Positions 16,973 through 26,524 of a stretch of DNA of 64,000 bases are shown here, piece by piece. Below the pieces are notes generated by a model. That model was not told the origin of the DNA and did no database searches. It was given only the letters and a program-made list of their open reading frames with translations. Position 1 is the first letter of the stretch. Each line of letters starts with the position of its first letter. The position numbers were made by a program, and so were the translations under genes. The stretch comes from Alteromonas aestuariivivens (GTDB lineage: Bacteria; Pseudomonadota; Gammaproteobacteria; Enterobacterales; Alteromonadaceae), in the NCBI RefSeq assembly GCF_003367475.1, contig NZ_QRHA01000001.1, forward strand, positions 62,001 through 126,000, read 5' to 3'.

Positions 16973-19171
16973 TCATTGTAGGTCTGCGCGGGCAACCTCA
17001 GGAAGCGTTTCTGCTTTCCGGGCGGCTAGCGCGAATGGCCGCCTGAGTATGAGTTTTTTGTTTTCGATAAGGGCATCGAACTGAGCCGGAGTTAAAGGCC
17101 CCTGAGCGGGTAGTTCACTATTTACCGTATCAATGCCTACCCAGGTGTTTTTCCCTTCTGATTTTGCTGCGTACAGACAATGGTCGGCTAAACCAATTAA
17201 GTCGTCGAAGCTAAGGTATCCTGATTGCTTGGGCGAGGCTGGGTAACAGGCAAAGCCGATAGAGCAGGTTTGCGCTTCCGTGTGGCCGGCCGAAAGTTCA
17301 AAAGGAGAGCCGGCAACAGCCTCAATCAGGCGTTGGGCTAAAACCGGTGCGTCCCGGCGTGCAATAAAGCGTGCTACGGCCACAAATTCCTCGCCACCCC
17401 AACGGACCAGATAATCGGACTCGCGAAATACGCTTTTCAGGCGGGTCGCCAGTTGTCTGAGAACGTTGTCACCGGCGTTGTGGCCAAAGGTATCGTTGAC
17501 GGCTTTGAAATTGTCCATATCGATAACAAATACCACGATGTCTGCCTGTTGAGGTTGATGACTTTTGCCGTTAAGCCAGTCCTGGTAAAGGCGGACGCTG
17601 TGGTTCAAATCTGCCTGGATCTGGTTTTCCAGAAAACGTCGGTTCTTCAACCCGGTCAGGGGATCGGTAAGACTGATGTGCTCAACCTGCTGGAATGCCT
17701 GTTCAAGCTGAGTGTTTTTTTCGCTCAACTCCCGGGTGCGCAGCGCGACCTGTTGAGTCAGTTTGTGGTTGGCGCGGCTCTGCAGGATCCTGATGTACAG
17801 GGAAACCGACAGGATAAGTGTTGCGATAATAACAATTGTCCACAGGTTTCGGGACAGTTGATCCTGTTCTATGATGGCCTGCTGCAGAGCCTTTTCCTTT
17901 TCCAGCAGTTCAATTTGGTGGGCGCGGCGAACAAACTCGGTGCGAGCCTGAAGCTGCGCAACGGCCTTAAGGCGTTCATTATTCAGAATGTTGTCTTCGA
18001 GCTGCTTTTGCCTGGAGAGCATGCTAAAGGCCTGGTGAATGTCACCGGTTTGCTCAAATACCTTTACCCCGACAGCGGCCAGTTCCGCTTCCTGGGAGGA
18101 TTCCTGGTTTTGCTGCGCCTGGGCAATCCCTGCGGTGATGTAATGTGCTGCGTTGTCATATTTCTCCTGGCGGTAGGCCAGCTCGGCTGCGACCAGATAC
18201 GCGTCCACCAGAAGGCTCAAGTAACCCTGCTGTTCACTTCTGCTAATGACGCCCTCAATAATTTCTGTAGCTTCACTCAGATTATCCTGCAGCATTTCCA
18301 GTCTTGCCAGTGTGGTCAATGCCCAGTCGATGTCCCGGGGAGCCTGAATTTGGCGGAAAAGCTTCAGAGCTTCCTGGATATGCTGTTTGGCCGCCGGGTA
18401 ATTTTTGAGTTTTAACAGCATAAATCCCACTTTGTGTTCGCTGTACGCGATGTCTTTTAGATTACCGGCTTCTTTGTCCAGCTTCAGGGCGTCTTGAAAG
18501 TAGGCCAGCGCTTGCTGGTCGTCACCCAGGTTGGCACGAAGATGTCCCAAATTATACAAGGCACTGGCGACGCCGGATTTATCCCCCAGCTTGTAATTCA
18601 GTTCCAGCGCCAGATGGTGTTCCTCAATGGCCTCTTCGTAGCGCCCCATTTTTTCCAGCACTACACCCAGACTGCTGCGAGCGCTGCTTATGGAGGAAGG
18701 GTCGCCCACTTGCTGGAATAGTTGCAGTGAAAGATTGAGCTGTTTGAGTGCTTCGGGGTAGTTGACCAGATACCGGTAAGTAAGCCCTAACTGACGGTGC
18801 GCGTGCCCGAGCTTTTTGGGGTTTTCAGATATTTTGTAGAGACTAGCGGCTTCGTCCAACAGTGCCAATGCCTGGGGATACAGGTTGCGCTCCATGGCGT
18901 TACGCGCCTGCTGATAGAGTGCGTCTGCTTTCAGTGCCGGATTGTTTTGTGGCTGCGCGGATTGGAATAACTGCGTCGCAAGGTGATCAGCAAGGTCCAT
19001 GTTGCCCTGCTGACGCGCTGCCTGGGTGCGTCCGATGAGTGAACTGTCTTCGGCAGATGAGGCCCCGGCCGGGTAATAAAGAACAAGCAGTAATGCACAT
19101 ATCAGCGACTTTACCCATACTGCGGGCAGCTTCAACAACGTCACGATAACCCTACTCCTTGTGTTCGGCAC
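16973..19171 (-). CDS. TPR-repeat membrane diguanylate cyclase
   Basis: The 732-residue protein has an N-terminal signal sequence (VKSLICALLLVLYYPAGASS) and about nine tetratricopeptide-like repeats over residues 40-390, probably periplasmic. A coiled coil, one membrane helix near residue 450 (LWTIVIIATLILSVSLYI) and a second coiled coil follow. A cytoplasmic GGDEF domain completes it. The active motif is GGEEF, consistent with cyclic-di-GMP synthesis. Five residues before it is RESD, a good match to the RxxD inhibitory site, so product feedback is likely. The TPR part may sense a protein or peptide outside the membrane. It is upstream of moeB on the same strand, though a functional link is not obvious. 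Confidence 0.9.
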   Translation of the reverse strand: MPNTRSRVIVTLLKLPAVWVKSLICALLLVLYYPAGASSAEDSSLIGRTQAARQQGNMDLADHLATQLFQSAQPQNNPALKADALYQQARNAMERNLYPQALALLDEAASLYKISENPKKLGHAHRQLGLTYRYLVNYPEALKQLNLSLQLFQQVGDPSSISSARSSLGVVLEKMGRYEEAIEEHHLALELNYKLGDKSGVASALYNLGHLRANLGDDQQALAYFQDALKLDKEAGNLKDIAYSEHKVGFMLLKLKNYPAAKQHIQEALKLFRQIQAPRDIDWALTTLARLEMLQDNLSEATEIIEGVISRSEQQGYLSLLVDAYLVAAELAYRQEKYDNAAHYITAGIAQAQQNQESSQEAELAAVGVKVFEQTGDIHQAFSMLSRQKQLEDNILNNERLKAVAQLQARTEFVRRAHQIELLEKEKALQQAIIEQDQLSRNLWTIVIIATLILSVSLYIRILQSRANHKLTQQVALRTRELSEKNTQLEQAFQQVEHISLTDPLTGLKNRRFLENQIQADLNHSVRLYQDWLNGKSHQPQQADIVVFVIDMDNFKAVNDTFGHNAGDNVLRQLATRLKSVFRESDYLVRWGGEEFVAVARFIARRDAPVLAQRLIEAVAGSPFELSAGHTEAQTCSIGFACYPASPKQSGYLSFDDLIGLADHCLYAAKSEGKNTWVGIDTVNSELPAQGPLTPAQFDALIENKKLILRRPFALAARKAETLPEVARADLQ

Positions 19172-19305
19172 TCAGTATAAAAGCTGACGATGATGACCTG
19201 AAGCGAAAATTAAGTGGTCGAGCAAGTTATTACTATTTAAGGTAAAACTGGTATCTGCTGTGCCTGAACAGCAGATACCGACAGGCGTGTGAAGGTTTTC
19301 AGCAT

Positions 19306-20040
19306 TTACCGCCCAGATTTCTGCCGGTGAGAGCGTCGCCACATAGCCAGCCCCCCCAGGATTAACAGGCTGCTCCACATTAGGGAGCCCCCGTACTCCT
19401 CAACAATAACGACCGGGCCTTCTGTATAGGGGGTGTCGTAGTTTTGGCTTTCCAGGCTGACGAAAGCCAAATCGGCGTCACTGTAGCCATCGGTACTGGT
19501 AAGCTGGGCGTCGGTGTGAGCATCGTACAGTTCAATCAGTACTTCGTAGTCCCGTGGAGGAAACCCCCGCACCAATGTGGAATCAATCACAAAGCTGTCG
19601 CGGCTGTCGTCGCCATCGATATGAAATACGGACGAAACGTGGATAGCTTCAAAGCGGTCGTGGGTTCCCAGGTAAACTACGGCGTATACGGGGACGCGGG
19701 CAAAAACCGTATCGGCATCAAACTCCACACTGAAACGGCTGTAGTAACCATCGTAATCCAAATCGAAGTCTTCAAAATAGTTCAGCCAGGAGTCGTAGAT
19801 CCAAAAGTTGACCTGATCCTGCGAAGCGGAATCCGAGCGATAGCGGGGCTGAAATTGTGATAACGCCGGTGGTGTCCGGAAAAAATCTGCGCTGCTATTG
19901 GTGGAGGAGGGCAAAGGTTGTGAAAACTGGGATTCATGAACCAGTGTTTTGGCTGTATCCCCGCGGGCGTGCATTGACACCCCTGCAATCAGCACCATCA
20001 GGTACCAGGTCAATCGGCGTGTTGAACGTGATGGCTTCAT
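19306..20040 (-). CDS. Exported choice-of-anchor H-like protein with GlyGly-CTERM tail
   Basis: The 244-residue protein has a signal peptide (LTWYLMVLIAGVSMHARG). The middle is acidic and aromatic-rich, with FWIYDSWLNYFEDFDLDYDG and YSRFSVEFDADTVFARVPVY. Its C terminus has the tripartite sorting signal GGSLMWSSLLILGGLAMWRR: a Gly pair, a hydrophobic helix and an Arg cluster. That tail is the GlyGly-CTERM pattern cleaved by rhombosortase before surface delivery. The middle region resembles what databases call choice-of-anchor H proteins, a family of unknown function. It is 134 bases upstream of the TPR-GGDEF gene on the same strand. No rhombosortase gene is in the window. Confidence 0.75.
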   Translation of the reverse strand: MKPSRSTRRLTWYLMVLIAGVSMHARGDTAKTLVHESQFSQPLPSSTNSSADFFRTPPALSQFQPRYRSDSASQDQVNFWIYDSWLNYFEDFDLDYDGYYSRFSVEFDADTVFARVPVYAVVYLGTHDRFEAIHVSSVFHIDGDDSRDSFVIDSTLVRGFPPRDYEVLIELYDAHTDAQLTSTDGYSDADLAFVSLESQNYDTPYTEGPVVIVEEYGGSLMWSSLLILGGLAMWRRSHRQKSGR

Positions 20041-20168
20041 TCGTGAAGTTCCTTGTCTGATGAGTCTGCTTCACAGTGTGGTTCACTAAAAATGAACCAA
20101 AGCTGAAAGCAGGCTTAACCAAACGGAACACCTGCTGGGGCGGCTGCAGGGGAAGCCGGTAATCGATA

Positions 20169-20510
20169 TCAGTCGTCGCGGGTAAGTACTTCGAGTAATT
20201 CGATTTCAAATATCAGGTTGCTGTTGGCGGGGATCCTGTCGCCGATTTGGCGCTCGCCGTAGGCCAGTTCAGCAGGCACCCACAACTTGCGTTTACCGCC
20301 TACTTTCATGCCCTGCAAACCAATAAACCAGCCCTGAATCACTTTGTTTTTTGATAACACAGTCTGGAATGGGCGGCCTCTGCTATAGGATGAGTCAAAT
20401 TCGCTTCCATCTTCCAGATATCCACAGTAGTGAGCAGTGATAAGTGCGCCTTTTTCTGCGACTTTGCCATTGCCCTCGGTGAGGTCTTCAATTTTCAGAT
20501 TGGCGGTCAT
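20169..20510 (-). CDS. FKBP-type peptidyl-prolyl cis-trans isomerase
   Basis: The 113-residue single-domain FKBP catalyses proline isomerisation during protein folding. It contains the core pattern ITAHYCGYLEDGSEFDSSYS, then IQGWFIGLQGMKVGGKRKLW and AYGERQIGDRIPANSNLIFE. There is no signal peptide, so it is cytoplasmic. The ATG at 20510 begins at the domain and has AGAGAT a few bases upstream; an in-frame ATG at 20570 would add 20 unrelated residues. The gene is 104 bases downstream of rraB on the same strand. The call is secure although the client proteins are not known. Confidence 0.92.
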   Translation of the reverse strand: MTANLKIEDLTEGNGKVAEKGALITAHYCGYLEDGSEFDSSYSRGRPFQTVLSKNKVIQGWFIGLQGMKVGGKRKLWVPAELAYGERQIGDRIPANSNLIFEIELLEVLTRDD

Positions 20511-20614
20511 GTTTCGATCTCTTTTATTTTTGAAATAATGGCTTGGTTTCAGAGGCAAAAGGAATGGCAAAGCGCTGGCGAGAAGCGCTCACCAGCATGC
20601 TGTGGGGGGAGTGG

Positions 20615-20989
20615 TTACTGCAGTTCGCCTTCATGAGGCATAAAGTAGGTGCCCCAGCCGTCGTAGTGAACTTTGTGTTTGTCAGCAATTTTTAACAGTG
20701 TGTCGGTATCGACATCCAATTTGGCACGGTCAAGTTTACGCTCAACAATGGCGTCAAAACAGAATACCGTGCCACCATCGTCCAGCATCAACTCTTCGGC
20801 ATCGGTCACCTCAAAGCCAGCTTTGAAAGCATCGACAGCGGCTTTTTCCAGCATATCAAAATCGCTGGAAGCGAAATGATGTTCGATGGTGTAATCGGCA
20901 TCAGCCTGGCTACCGTCTTCAAGCAGGGCATCAATGGTTTCCTGATTGAAAGCGTACCATTCTTCTCGTTCTTCGTATTGGGTCGTCAT
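20615..20989 (-). CDS. rraB: RraB-family regulator of ribonuclease E
   Basis: This small acidic protein of 124 residues matches the RraB family, whose E. coli member binds RNase E and changes which RNAs it degrades. Recognisable parts are an N-terminal helical region ([15 protein letters not shown]) and [20 protein letters not shown]. The C-terminal core [19 protein letters not shown], with the conserved D-G-W-G, is also present. There is no signal or membrane helix, so it is cytoplasmic. It lies 32 bases downstream of plsC on the same strand. Assignment rests on the family pattern; interaction with RNase E is known from E. coli and inferred here. Confidence 0.82.
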   Translation of the reverse strand: MTTQYEEREEWYAFNQETIDALLEDGSQADADYTIEHHFASSDFDMLEKAAVDAFKAGFEVTDAEELMLDDGGTVFCFDAIVERKLDRAKLDVDTDTLLKIADKHKVHYDGWGTYFMPHEGELQ

Positions 20990-21021
20990 AATATTGGGAA
21001 ATAAACGCAGATGGGGCTAGT

Positions 21022-21747
21022 TTAACTGCTTTTTTCCATTTCAGCGACCTGTGCATTCAGTTCGCTTTGTTTTTGTGCCATCTGGCTGTGGAAGTGTTCC
21101 GCCCATTGTTTGATCGAGAGTTCGTCGCTCATGGGTTGAGGCGCGTCAATATCGACCAGTACAATGCCATTATTCCAGCGATTCCAGTTCACCTTTTTGT
21201 GAAGGTTGCTGGCGGTAACCATAACCACGGGTTCTCCGGTATCTTTGGCCAGCCTGAACGCGCCGGTTTTAAACGGTAACAGCCCGCGGCCATTACTGCG
21301 GGTGCCTTCCGGAAACACCCAAACCGATGTGCGCTTCTGGCGAATTTTTTCGGCAGCGGACTGTAATGTGCCGCGGGCTTTGCCGGAATTCTTGCGGTCT
21401 ATCATGATGTTCCCGGACAACCAGTAAATTTGGCCGAATACCGGAATGTACTTCAGGCTCTTTTTACCGATGGTAACTACACCGGGCAGGGCGGCCTTGC
21501 ACACAGTGATAATGTCGTAGCTGTTCTGATGGTTAGCAATGAATACGTACGGTTCGTTGAGTGTTACCTTGTCCGAGCGACGCACGATGACTTTCAGGCC
21601 GACAATACGGGACATTAGCGAGTAAGCCTGACCGGCAAAATGGACGTTGTTACTGTGAAATGGTCGAAACACACACACTAAAAGAATAACCAGGTTGATG
21701 AGCAAAAAAGCTGGCAGCAGGATAAGAATGCGAAGTACAGCGAGCAC
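21022..21747 (-). CDS. plsC: 1-acyl-sn-glycerol-3-phosphate acyltransferase PlsC
   Basis: This 241-residue membrane-bound enzyme makes phosphatidic acid from lysophosphatidic acid and an acyl donor. The catalytic H-x4-D motif is in ANHQNSYDII near residue 73, and the substrate-binding motif is FPEGTRSNGRGLLPFKTGAF near residue 145. A hydrophobic N-terminal helix (LRILILLPAFLLINLVILLV) anchors it. The block VVTIGKKSLKYIPVFGQIYW is typical of bacterial PlsC. It is divergent from the Hpt-HD-GYP gene across 170 bases. rraB and the FKBP gene follow on the same strand. The length is normal. Confidence 0.9.
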   Translation of the reverse strand: MLAVLRILILLPAFLLINLVILLVCVFRPFHSNNVHFAGQAYSLMSRIVGLKVIVRRSDKVTLNEPYVFIANHQNSYDIITVCKAALPGVVTIGKKSLKYIPVFGQIYWLSGNIMIDRKNSGKARGTLQSAAEKIRQKRTSVWVFPEGTRSNGRGLLPFKTGAFRLAKDTGEPVVMVTASNLHKKVNWNRWNNGIVLVDIDAPQPMSDELSIKQWAEHFHSQMAQKQSELNAQVAEMEKSS

Positions 21748-21917
21748 AGGGGTTCCTTTTTTTCAGTTTGCGGCGCAGTATAAGGGAAAGAGGCTCGGCC
21801 ACATGTCCGATCAGTGTTTGAAATTTATCAGCCCAAATATTAAAGTGCTGCGGCCCAATAACGATAACCCTGAAAGCTTTCGTATTATTTGATCATAACG
21901 CAGTTGCGGTACTCAAG

Positions 21918-23048
21918 ATGCAGACATTCGTTCCAGACGACATAGAAGATGACATTCTCAACGATTTAATGGAAGAAATTAATGAGTTGTATGAAGCCAG
22001 CGAACAGACTCTGATTGAACTGGAACTCAAACCTCAGGACAAAGAACTTCAACGGGCTCTCTTTCGTTCAATTCACACCATAAAAGGTGATCTCGGGCTG
22101 GTGAACTTCAGCCCGCTGATACCGGTTCTTCAACATGTTGAGGACCTGCTCGACTACCTGCGTAAAGGTCAGGTGGAATACACCAGTAATATGAGTGATT
22201 TGGTATTGCTGACCATGGACAGGGTTAAGGCGTTTGTTCAGGAGATCATGAATACCGGCAGGGTGAACTATAACGCCGATCTCTACCAGCAATTGGCATT
22301 GGCCCTTTCTCGTATTACGCCTGAAAACCAGAATGAGCATGAGCGTCGCTTAGGGGAAACGGTACTCCTGCTCAATCCCAAACTGGATGTGAAGTCATTT
22401 GGCTCGGACAACGCAAAAGCGCCGGCGACACTGGCTAATACCGGTATTCCCAAGGATCTGAGTGCAGAAAAGCAGATGGACATTCTGTTTTTCCGCGAGA
22501 TGATGAAAACCATCGAGCATCGCTCGAACTATTGGGCTGGGCGCGGAGACAGGATCGCCAAGCTGGCTCTGTATATTAATAACCTCGCTGGTCAGCCTAT
22601 CGATCAGGACCAGCTCGCTGTTGCCTGTTATGTACACGATTTTGGTATGGCATTTATGCCTCTTAAATTGCTGCACAAAAACGATGCCTATTCTGACAAT
22701 GAATTCAAACTGATGCGCTCTCACGTTTACAAGAGCGCACGGTTGCTGGAGCACCTAGAGCAATGGGATCACGCACGTAAAATTGTTATGCAGCACCACG
22801 AACGGGTTGACGGTAGCGGATATCCGCTCGGTCTCAAGGAAGAGGACATTTGTGATGGGGCCAGGTTGCTGGCGATCCTTGATACCTATGATGCGCTGAC
22901 GCACTCACGTGCTCACAATCGCGATTCGCAGCTTTCCAAAAAGCAGGCGGTAATTAAGATCAACCGGATTGCCAAAGGCCAGTTCAGTATGAAGTGGGTG
23001 AGGCTGTTCAATCAGGCCATGACCGGCCTGTTGACCAAGTCGGCGTAA
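21918..23048 (+). CDS. Hpt and HD-GYP domain fusion protein
   Basis: This 376-residue soluble protein joins an N-terminal histidine phosphotransfer domain to a C-terminal HD-GYP phosphodiesterase domain. The Hpt His is in SIHTIKGDLGL near residue 53. The HD-GYP part spans about 190-370, with YVHDFGMAFMPLKLL, MQHHERVDGSGYPLGL and LAILDTYDALTHSRAH. HD-GYP domains hydrolyse cyclic di-GMP. The metal ligands appear present, so it is probably active. The usual HD-GYP input is a receiver domain; here the Hpt domain could instead accept a phosphoryl group and couple relay state to cyclic-di-GMP breakdown. No kinase is adjacent, so the partner is unknown. Confidence 0.85.
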   Translation: MQTFVPDDIEDDILNDLMEEINELYEASEQTLIELELKPQDKELQRALFRSIHTIKGDLGLVNFSPLIPVLQHVEDLLDYLRKGQVEYTSNMSDLVLLTMDRVKAFVQEIMNTGRVNYNADLYQQLALALSRITPENQNEHERRLGETVLLLNPKLDVKSFGSDNAKAPATLANTGIPKDLSAEKQMDILFFREMMKTIEHRSNYWAGRGDRIAKLALYINNLAGQPIDQDQLAVACYVHDFGMAFMPLKLLHKNDAYSDNEFKLMRSHVYKSARLLEHLEQWDHARKIVMQHHERVDGSGYPLGLKEEDICDGARLLAILDTYDALTHSRAHNRDSQLSKKQAVIKINRIAKGQFSMKWVRLFNQAMTGLLTKSA

Positions 23049-23063
23049 GCGGGAAAGAATGAG

Positions 23064-23092
23064 AGCGGGGCCACAGCGGCCCCGCTTTGGAT
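23064..23092 (+). terminator. Hairpin terminator between the HD-GYP gene and the TonB receptor gene
   Basis: AGCGGGGCC and GGCCCCGCT form a very GC-rich 9-bp stem around ACAGC, followed by only three Ts. It lies between two convergent genes, so it may serve both. The short T-tract makes its efficiency uncertain. Confidence 0.6.
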
Positions 23093-23106
23093 TGCATCAA
23101 GCTGGG

Positions 23107-26085
23107 TTACAGCCGAACCTTAACGGACGCTTTGAAAATGCGGCCCAGATTGTCGTAGTTGCTGGGGAAGGTGTTACCTGAGTTTGAACTGGTATCACCC
23201 GCCTCGTTACCTACTACCGGCGCTTCTCTCTCAAATAAGTTGTCCACACCCAGGCTTACACTGATGGCTTCCGTAGCCTGATAGCTGGCATACAAATCAA
23301 AGTAACTGTAGCTGCCAATGTGTCTGAAAGGTTCATACACGCCTGCAGCTTCAGCTTTCTCCACGTCAATTGCATCCTGGTAGCGCCATTGCAGTGAAAC
23401 GGTGAGATCATTAAAGTTCCAGGTGGTGCGCTGAATCATCCTGATTTCGGGTAACGGGTCGCAGGAAGTACCATAATAGCCGCGGCATTCGATGGGGGTA
23501 GCGAAATCCGAGCTGAGTGATTCCTGGGTCAGATACTGGTTGATATTAGCGGATATCTGGAGGTCACCTAAATCTTCCATATCAATTCCGAATCGCACTG
23601 CAAGCTCAAGCCCCTCAGCTTGCTGATAGTTCAGGTTGGTAGTAAAACGCTCTATTCCTGCTCCTGAGATGGTCAAATCGCCACCGATGCGGTTGATCTT
23701 GGCACATTCAGTTGTGTTGCCACCGATGTAACAGGCATCCAGAATTTCCTGTGCTGAGAATTCACCGATTACGTTGGTGATGTCGATATCGTAGTAATCC
23801 AGTGAAATCAGGAAATTGTCAAAGGCGCTGAAGTCGGGCGTCCATACAATACCGGCGGTAAAGGTATCAGCTTCTTCTGCATCGGGAAGATTTTCCGGAT
23901 CGCTGCCGTCAAAGGTGTTAACCTGCCCTGAGATCACATCCTGAACGGCACCTACCTGAGCATCCGTCATACCGGTGGAAATACACAGTGCCCGCAGTGT
24001 GGCGTCAATGTTGGCGGCATTGGCGACCGAACAAGGGTCCTGCTTGGCGTTGTCGAGACCGGTTACAACCGGAGACGCCAGTTCACCTACGTTGGGTGCG
24101 CGGGTGGCTTGTTGCTGCATGACCCTGACCAGAACAGATTCTGCAGGACGCCAGCTGAGGCCCAGTTTCCAGGTATCATTTGACCCAACGGTATCGTAGT
24201 CAGCCCAGCGGAAGCCAAATTCAAAATCCAGACTTTCAGAGAAGGCTACGCCCTCAAGCAACGGTAACATCCCTTCAATGAAGAATTCATCAACCTTGTA
24301 GCCGCCAGAGATGGGGAGTAAGTTTCCGCCCGCGCCCCCCTGACAGCTTGACGGGGCCTCTTTCAAACACTCATCCGGTTCCAGTGAACCTTTCTCGTTG
24401 CGGCTCTCGTACCCAACGCTCATGGCCAGAGGAGCACTGGCGGTAGGCAGTTCGATGAAATCAACCGGACCGTCGACACTGAAATGGAAAATGGTTTGCT
24501 CGTAATTCTGGGTCTGCAGCGCAATGGCCCGGGCAAAGCCAGCCATTTCTTCGGTAATGGTGCCGAACCCACCAAACAGATTGATCGGAACACAGGTTGA
24601 GGTACCGCTGTTACAGGTTACGCCATCGAACGTATCCAGCGCCTCCTGTATGTTACCGAGATTGGTGTAACCATCGCGCACGGTGGAGCGGTTTGACTCG
24701 CCATACTGGAAGAAGGTATCAAATGCCCATTCTCCATACAGCATGCCTTCCAGGCCCACCGTCATCTGGAACATATTGGAATCATAACGTTCGGTACGTG
24801 GACCGAGTTCTACAGTGCGCCGGCGTAACTGGACCCGCAGGTAGTCGTCAGCGTCTACGACACCGTTACCGTTGATGTCCTGCCAGTTAGCTGCAGGCCC
24901 TACCGTTGAGAGCAGGCCACTGCCCAGTGCAGTATTACCGGCGTCAATCATAAACTGACGAGCCTGATCGCCAATCAGCGGGTTGCGCAGGGGGAGATCA
25001 AATGCCTGACCAAAGGTACCGGAGGGCGCCACCTGTTGCACCACCGTTGAATTGGTGTAGTTGAAGACCGCGTAGGTGGCCAGATCATCGTTCAGATAGT
25101 ACTTGGCCAGCGCTGTTGCTGAGTAGCGCTCCAGGGGGGTCTGATAGAAATTGTAAGGGTTAAAATTGAATACGCTACATTCGTCCCCAATGGTACCGTC
25201 TTCGCGGAACTGGCCAGCCGAAGCAGCACCACCGCCTACGATGGCAAAACGAGTAGGGATCGCTGTGGTTGAACCTCCGGATGCTGCAACGTCCGGGCCT
25301 CCACAGCCGCTGGGTGGCGGCAGAGGGGGTTCGCCATTGAGAAACTGTTCGTAGTTTGCACCAGTTGCCGTGTCGATGCCCAGTAGTCCAAGCGGTCTGT
25401 CACCAAGCATGACCGGGTCGCGGTTCATCCAGGACAGCGATAGTGCCACGTTGCCGCGGTCATCAGCCAGGCTGGAGCCTAATGTCAGGGAAAGGTTATC
25501 AGTATCTCCATCGCTGTCACCGGTCTGAGAATGGCTGGCTTCAAATTCCACTCCCTCAAAATCGTCTTTGAGAATGAAGTTTACAGCACCAGCAATGGCA
25601 TCGGAACCGTAGACCGCAGACGCACCGCCGGTGACCACATCGACACGCTCGACCAGTGCCGTGGGAATGGTCGCGGTATCAACTTCACCGTTAAAGTTAA
25701 ATGGCACCATACGGCGACCCTGTAACAACACAAGGTTACGTTCCGGGCCAAGGCCCCGAAGGTCAATGGTTGCCGCACCGGCAGTACCGTTGTTTACGTT
25801 ACCGCCATCTCCAGGAATGGTAGAGGGCAGAACACGCAACACCTTCTCCATTTCAGGTTCTTGTAAAAAGTCGATGTCCTTCTCGTCAAAAGAAAAGATG
25901 GGGCTGGCGGAAACCGCTCCGGGTTGACGGATACGGCTACCGGTAATGGCGATGCGTTCTACAGACTGTTCAGTGGCTTCTGTGGAGTCTGATTCCTGTG
26001 CCATAAGGGCAGGAGTTACCAGACTGGTTGACCCCACTAACAGTGCTGCTTGAATGGATTGCGCAAGTTTGGATCGAGTGAGCAT
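23107..26085 (-). CDS. TonB-dependent outer-membrane receptor
   Basis: The 992-residue protein has a signal peptide ending near ALMAQ. A plug domain at about residues 50-170 includes RIAITGSRIRQPGAVSASPI, IDLRGLGPERNLVLLQGRRM and VTGGASAVYGSDAIAGAVNF. A large beta-barrel follows, ending in the outer-membrane signature FKASVKVRL. A loop near residue 400, WQDINGNGVVDADDYLRVQL, contains D-x-N-G-N-G-x-x-D, a calcium-binding loop like those of EF-hands or dockerins. The family takes up siderophores, cobalamin or carbohydrates using TonB energy; this subtype resembles the large carbohydrate or oligomer receptors, but the ligand is unknown. It is divergent from a LytTR response regulator, the likely controller. 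Confidence 0.92.
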   Translation of the reverse strand: MLTRSKLAQSIQAALLVGSTSLVTPALMAQESDSTEATEQSVERIAITGSRIRQPGAVSASPIFSFDEKDIDFLQEPEMEKVLRVLPSTIPGDGGNVNNGTAGAATIDLRGLGPERNLVLLQGRRMVPFNFNGEVDTATIPTALVERVDVVTGGASAVYGSDAIAGAVNFILKDDFEGVEFEASHSQTGDSDGDTDNLSLTLGSSLADDRGNVALSLSWMNRDPVMLGDRPLGLLGIDTATGANYEQFLNGEPPLPPPSGCGGPDVAASGGSTTAIPTRFAIVGGGAASAGQFREDGTIGDECSVFNFNPYNFYQTPLERYSATALAKYYLNDDLATYAVFNYTNSTVVQQVAPSGTFGQAFDLPLRNPLIGDQARQFMIDAGNTALGSGLLSTVGPAANWQDINGNGVVDADDYLRVQLRRRTVELGPRTERYDSNMFQMTVGLEGMLYGEWAFDTFFQYGESNRSTVRDGYTNLGNIQEALDTFDGVTCNSGTSTCVPINLFGGFGTITEEMAGFARAIALQTQNYEQTIFHFSVDGPVDFIELPTASAPLAMSVGYESRNEKGSLEPDECLKEAPSSCQGGAGGNLLPISGGYKVDEFFIEGMLPLLEGVAFSESLDFEFGFRWADYDTVGSNDTWKLGLSWRPAESVLVRVMQQQATRAPNVGELASPVVTGLDNAKQDPCSVANAANIDATLRALCISTGMTDAQVGAVQDVISGQVNTFDGSDPENLPDAEEADTFTAGIVWTPDFSAFDNFLISLDYYDIDITNVIGEFSAQEILDACYIGGNTTECAKINRIGGDLTISGAGIERFTTNLNYQQAEGLELAVRFGIDMEDLGDLQISANINQYLTQESLSSDFATPIECRGYYGTSCDPLPEIRMIQRTTWNFNDLTVSLQWRYQDAIDVEKAEAAGVYEPFRHIGSYSYFDLYASYQATEAISVSLGVDNLFEREAPVVGNEAGDTSSNSGNTFPSNYDNLGRIFKASVKVRL

Positions 26086-26524
26086 GAGTGTAACCTCTCA
26101 GGTCTTATTGAAATGTGATCAAACAACTGCAATTAAGAAGCTAGAAGATAGCTTGAGCTTAGGGAAGCCCGGCTCAGCACCTATACACGAAAGGCTTGAA
26201 TGGTGTGATTAAGCGGGTGAGAAACGTGACAAACGGATGGAACTTATTACAAATGGTTACATTTAAAACCCGGCAAAATTCATCTTCCTCAACCATCCTT
26301 AGTGTCAGGTAGGGGCAACCCGTGTGCGTGTCAGACTTTTGCTGGGTTGTCATGCTCTTTTTAACATCGAATCTGAGGCAGAATGTCCTTAAAACACATT
26401 GTGCCGGTATTTTTCAGTCTGAGTGATATGGGCCCGATTTGAGGTGAAGTCCGTCTCGGCGGTACAGACATGGCTGGAGTTTCAGTAAGGCGTAATCCAG
26501 CCACTTTCCTTTTCGGAGACGCCT
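26086..26524. other. Divergent control region between the TonB receptor and LytTR genes
   Basis: About 440 bases with no gene. Both promoters must be here. One clear element is the inverted repeat AAGCTA-N5-TAGCTT at 26138-26154, about 53-69 bases upstream of the receptor start; it could be an operator or a leader hairpin. I could not assign a convincing -35/-10 pair or the paired repeats expected for a LytTR protein. Confidence 0.45.

Noticed and set aside
17453..18415. 320-codon frame antisense to the TPR-GGDEF gene
   Set aside because: Contained in a well-supported gene on the other strand; no domain recognised.
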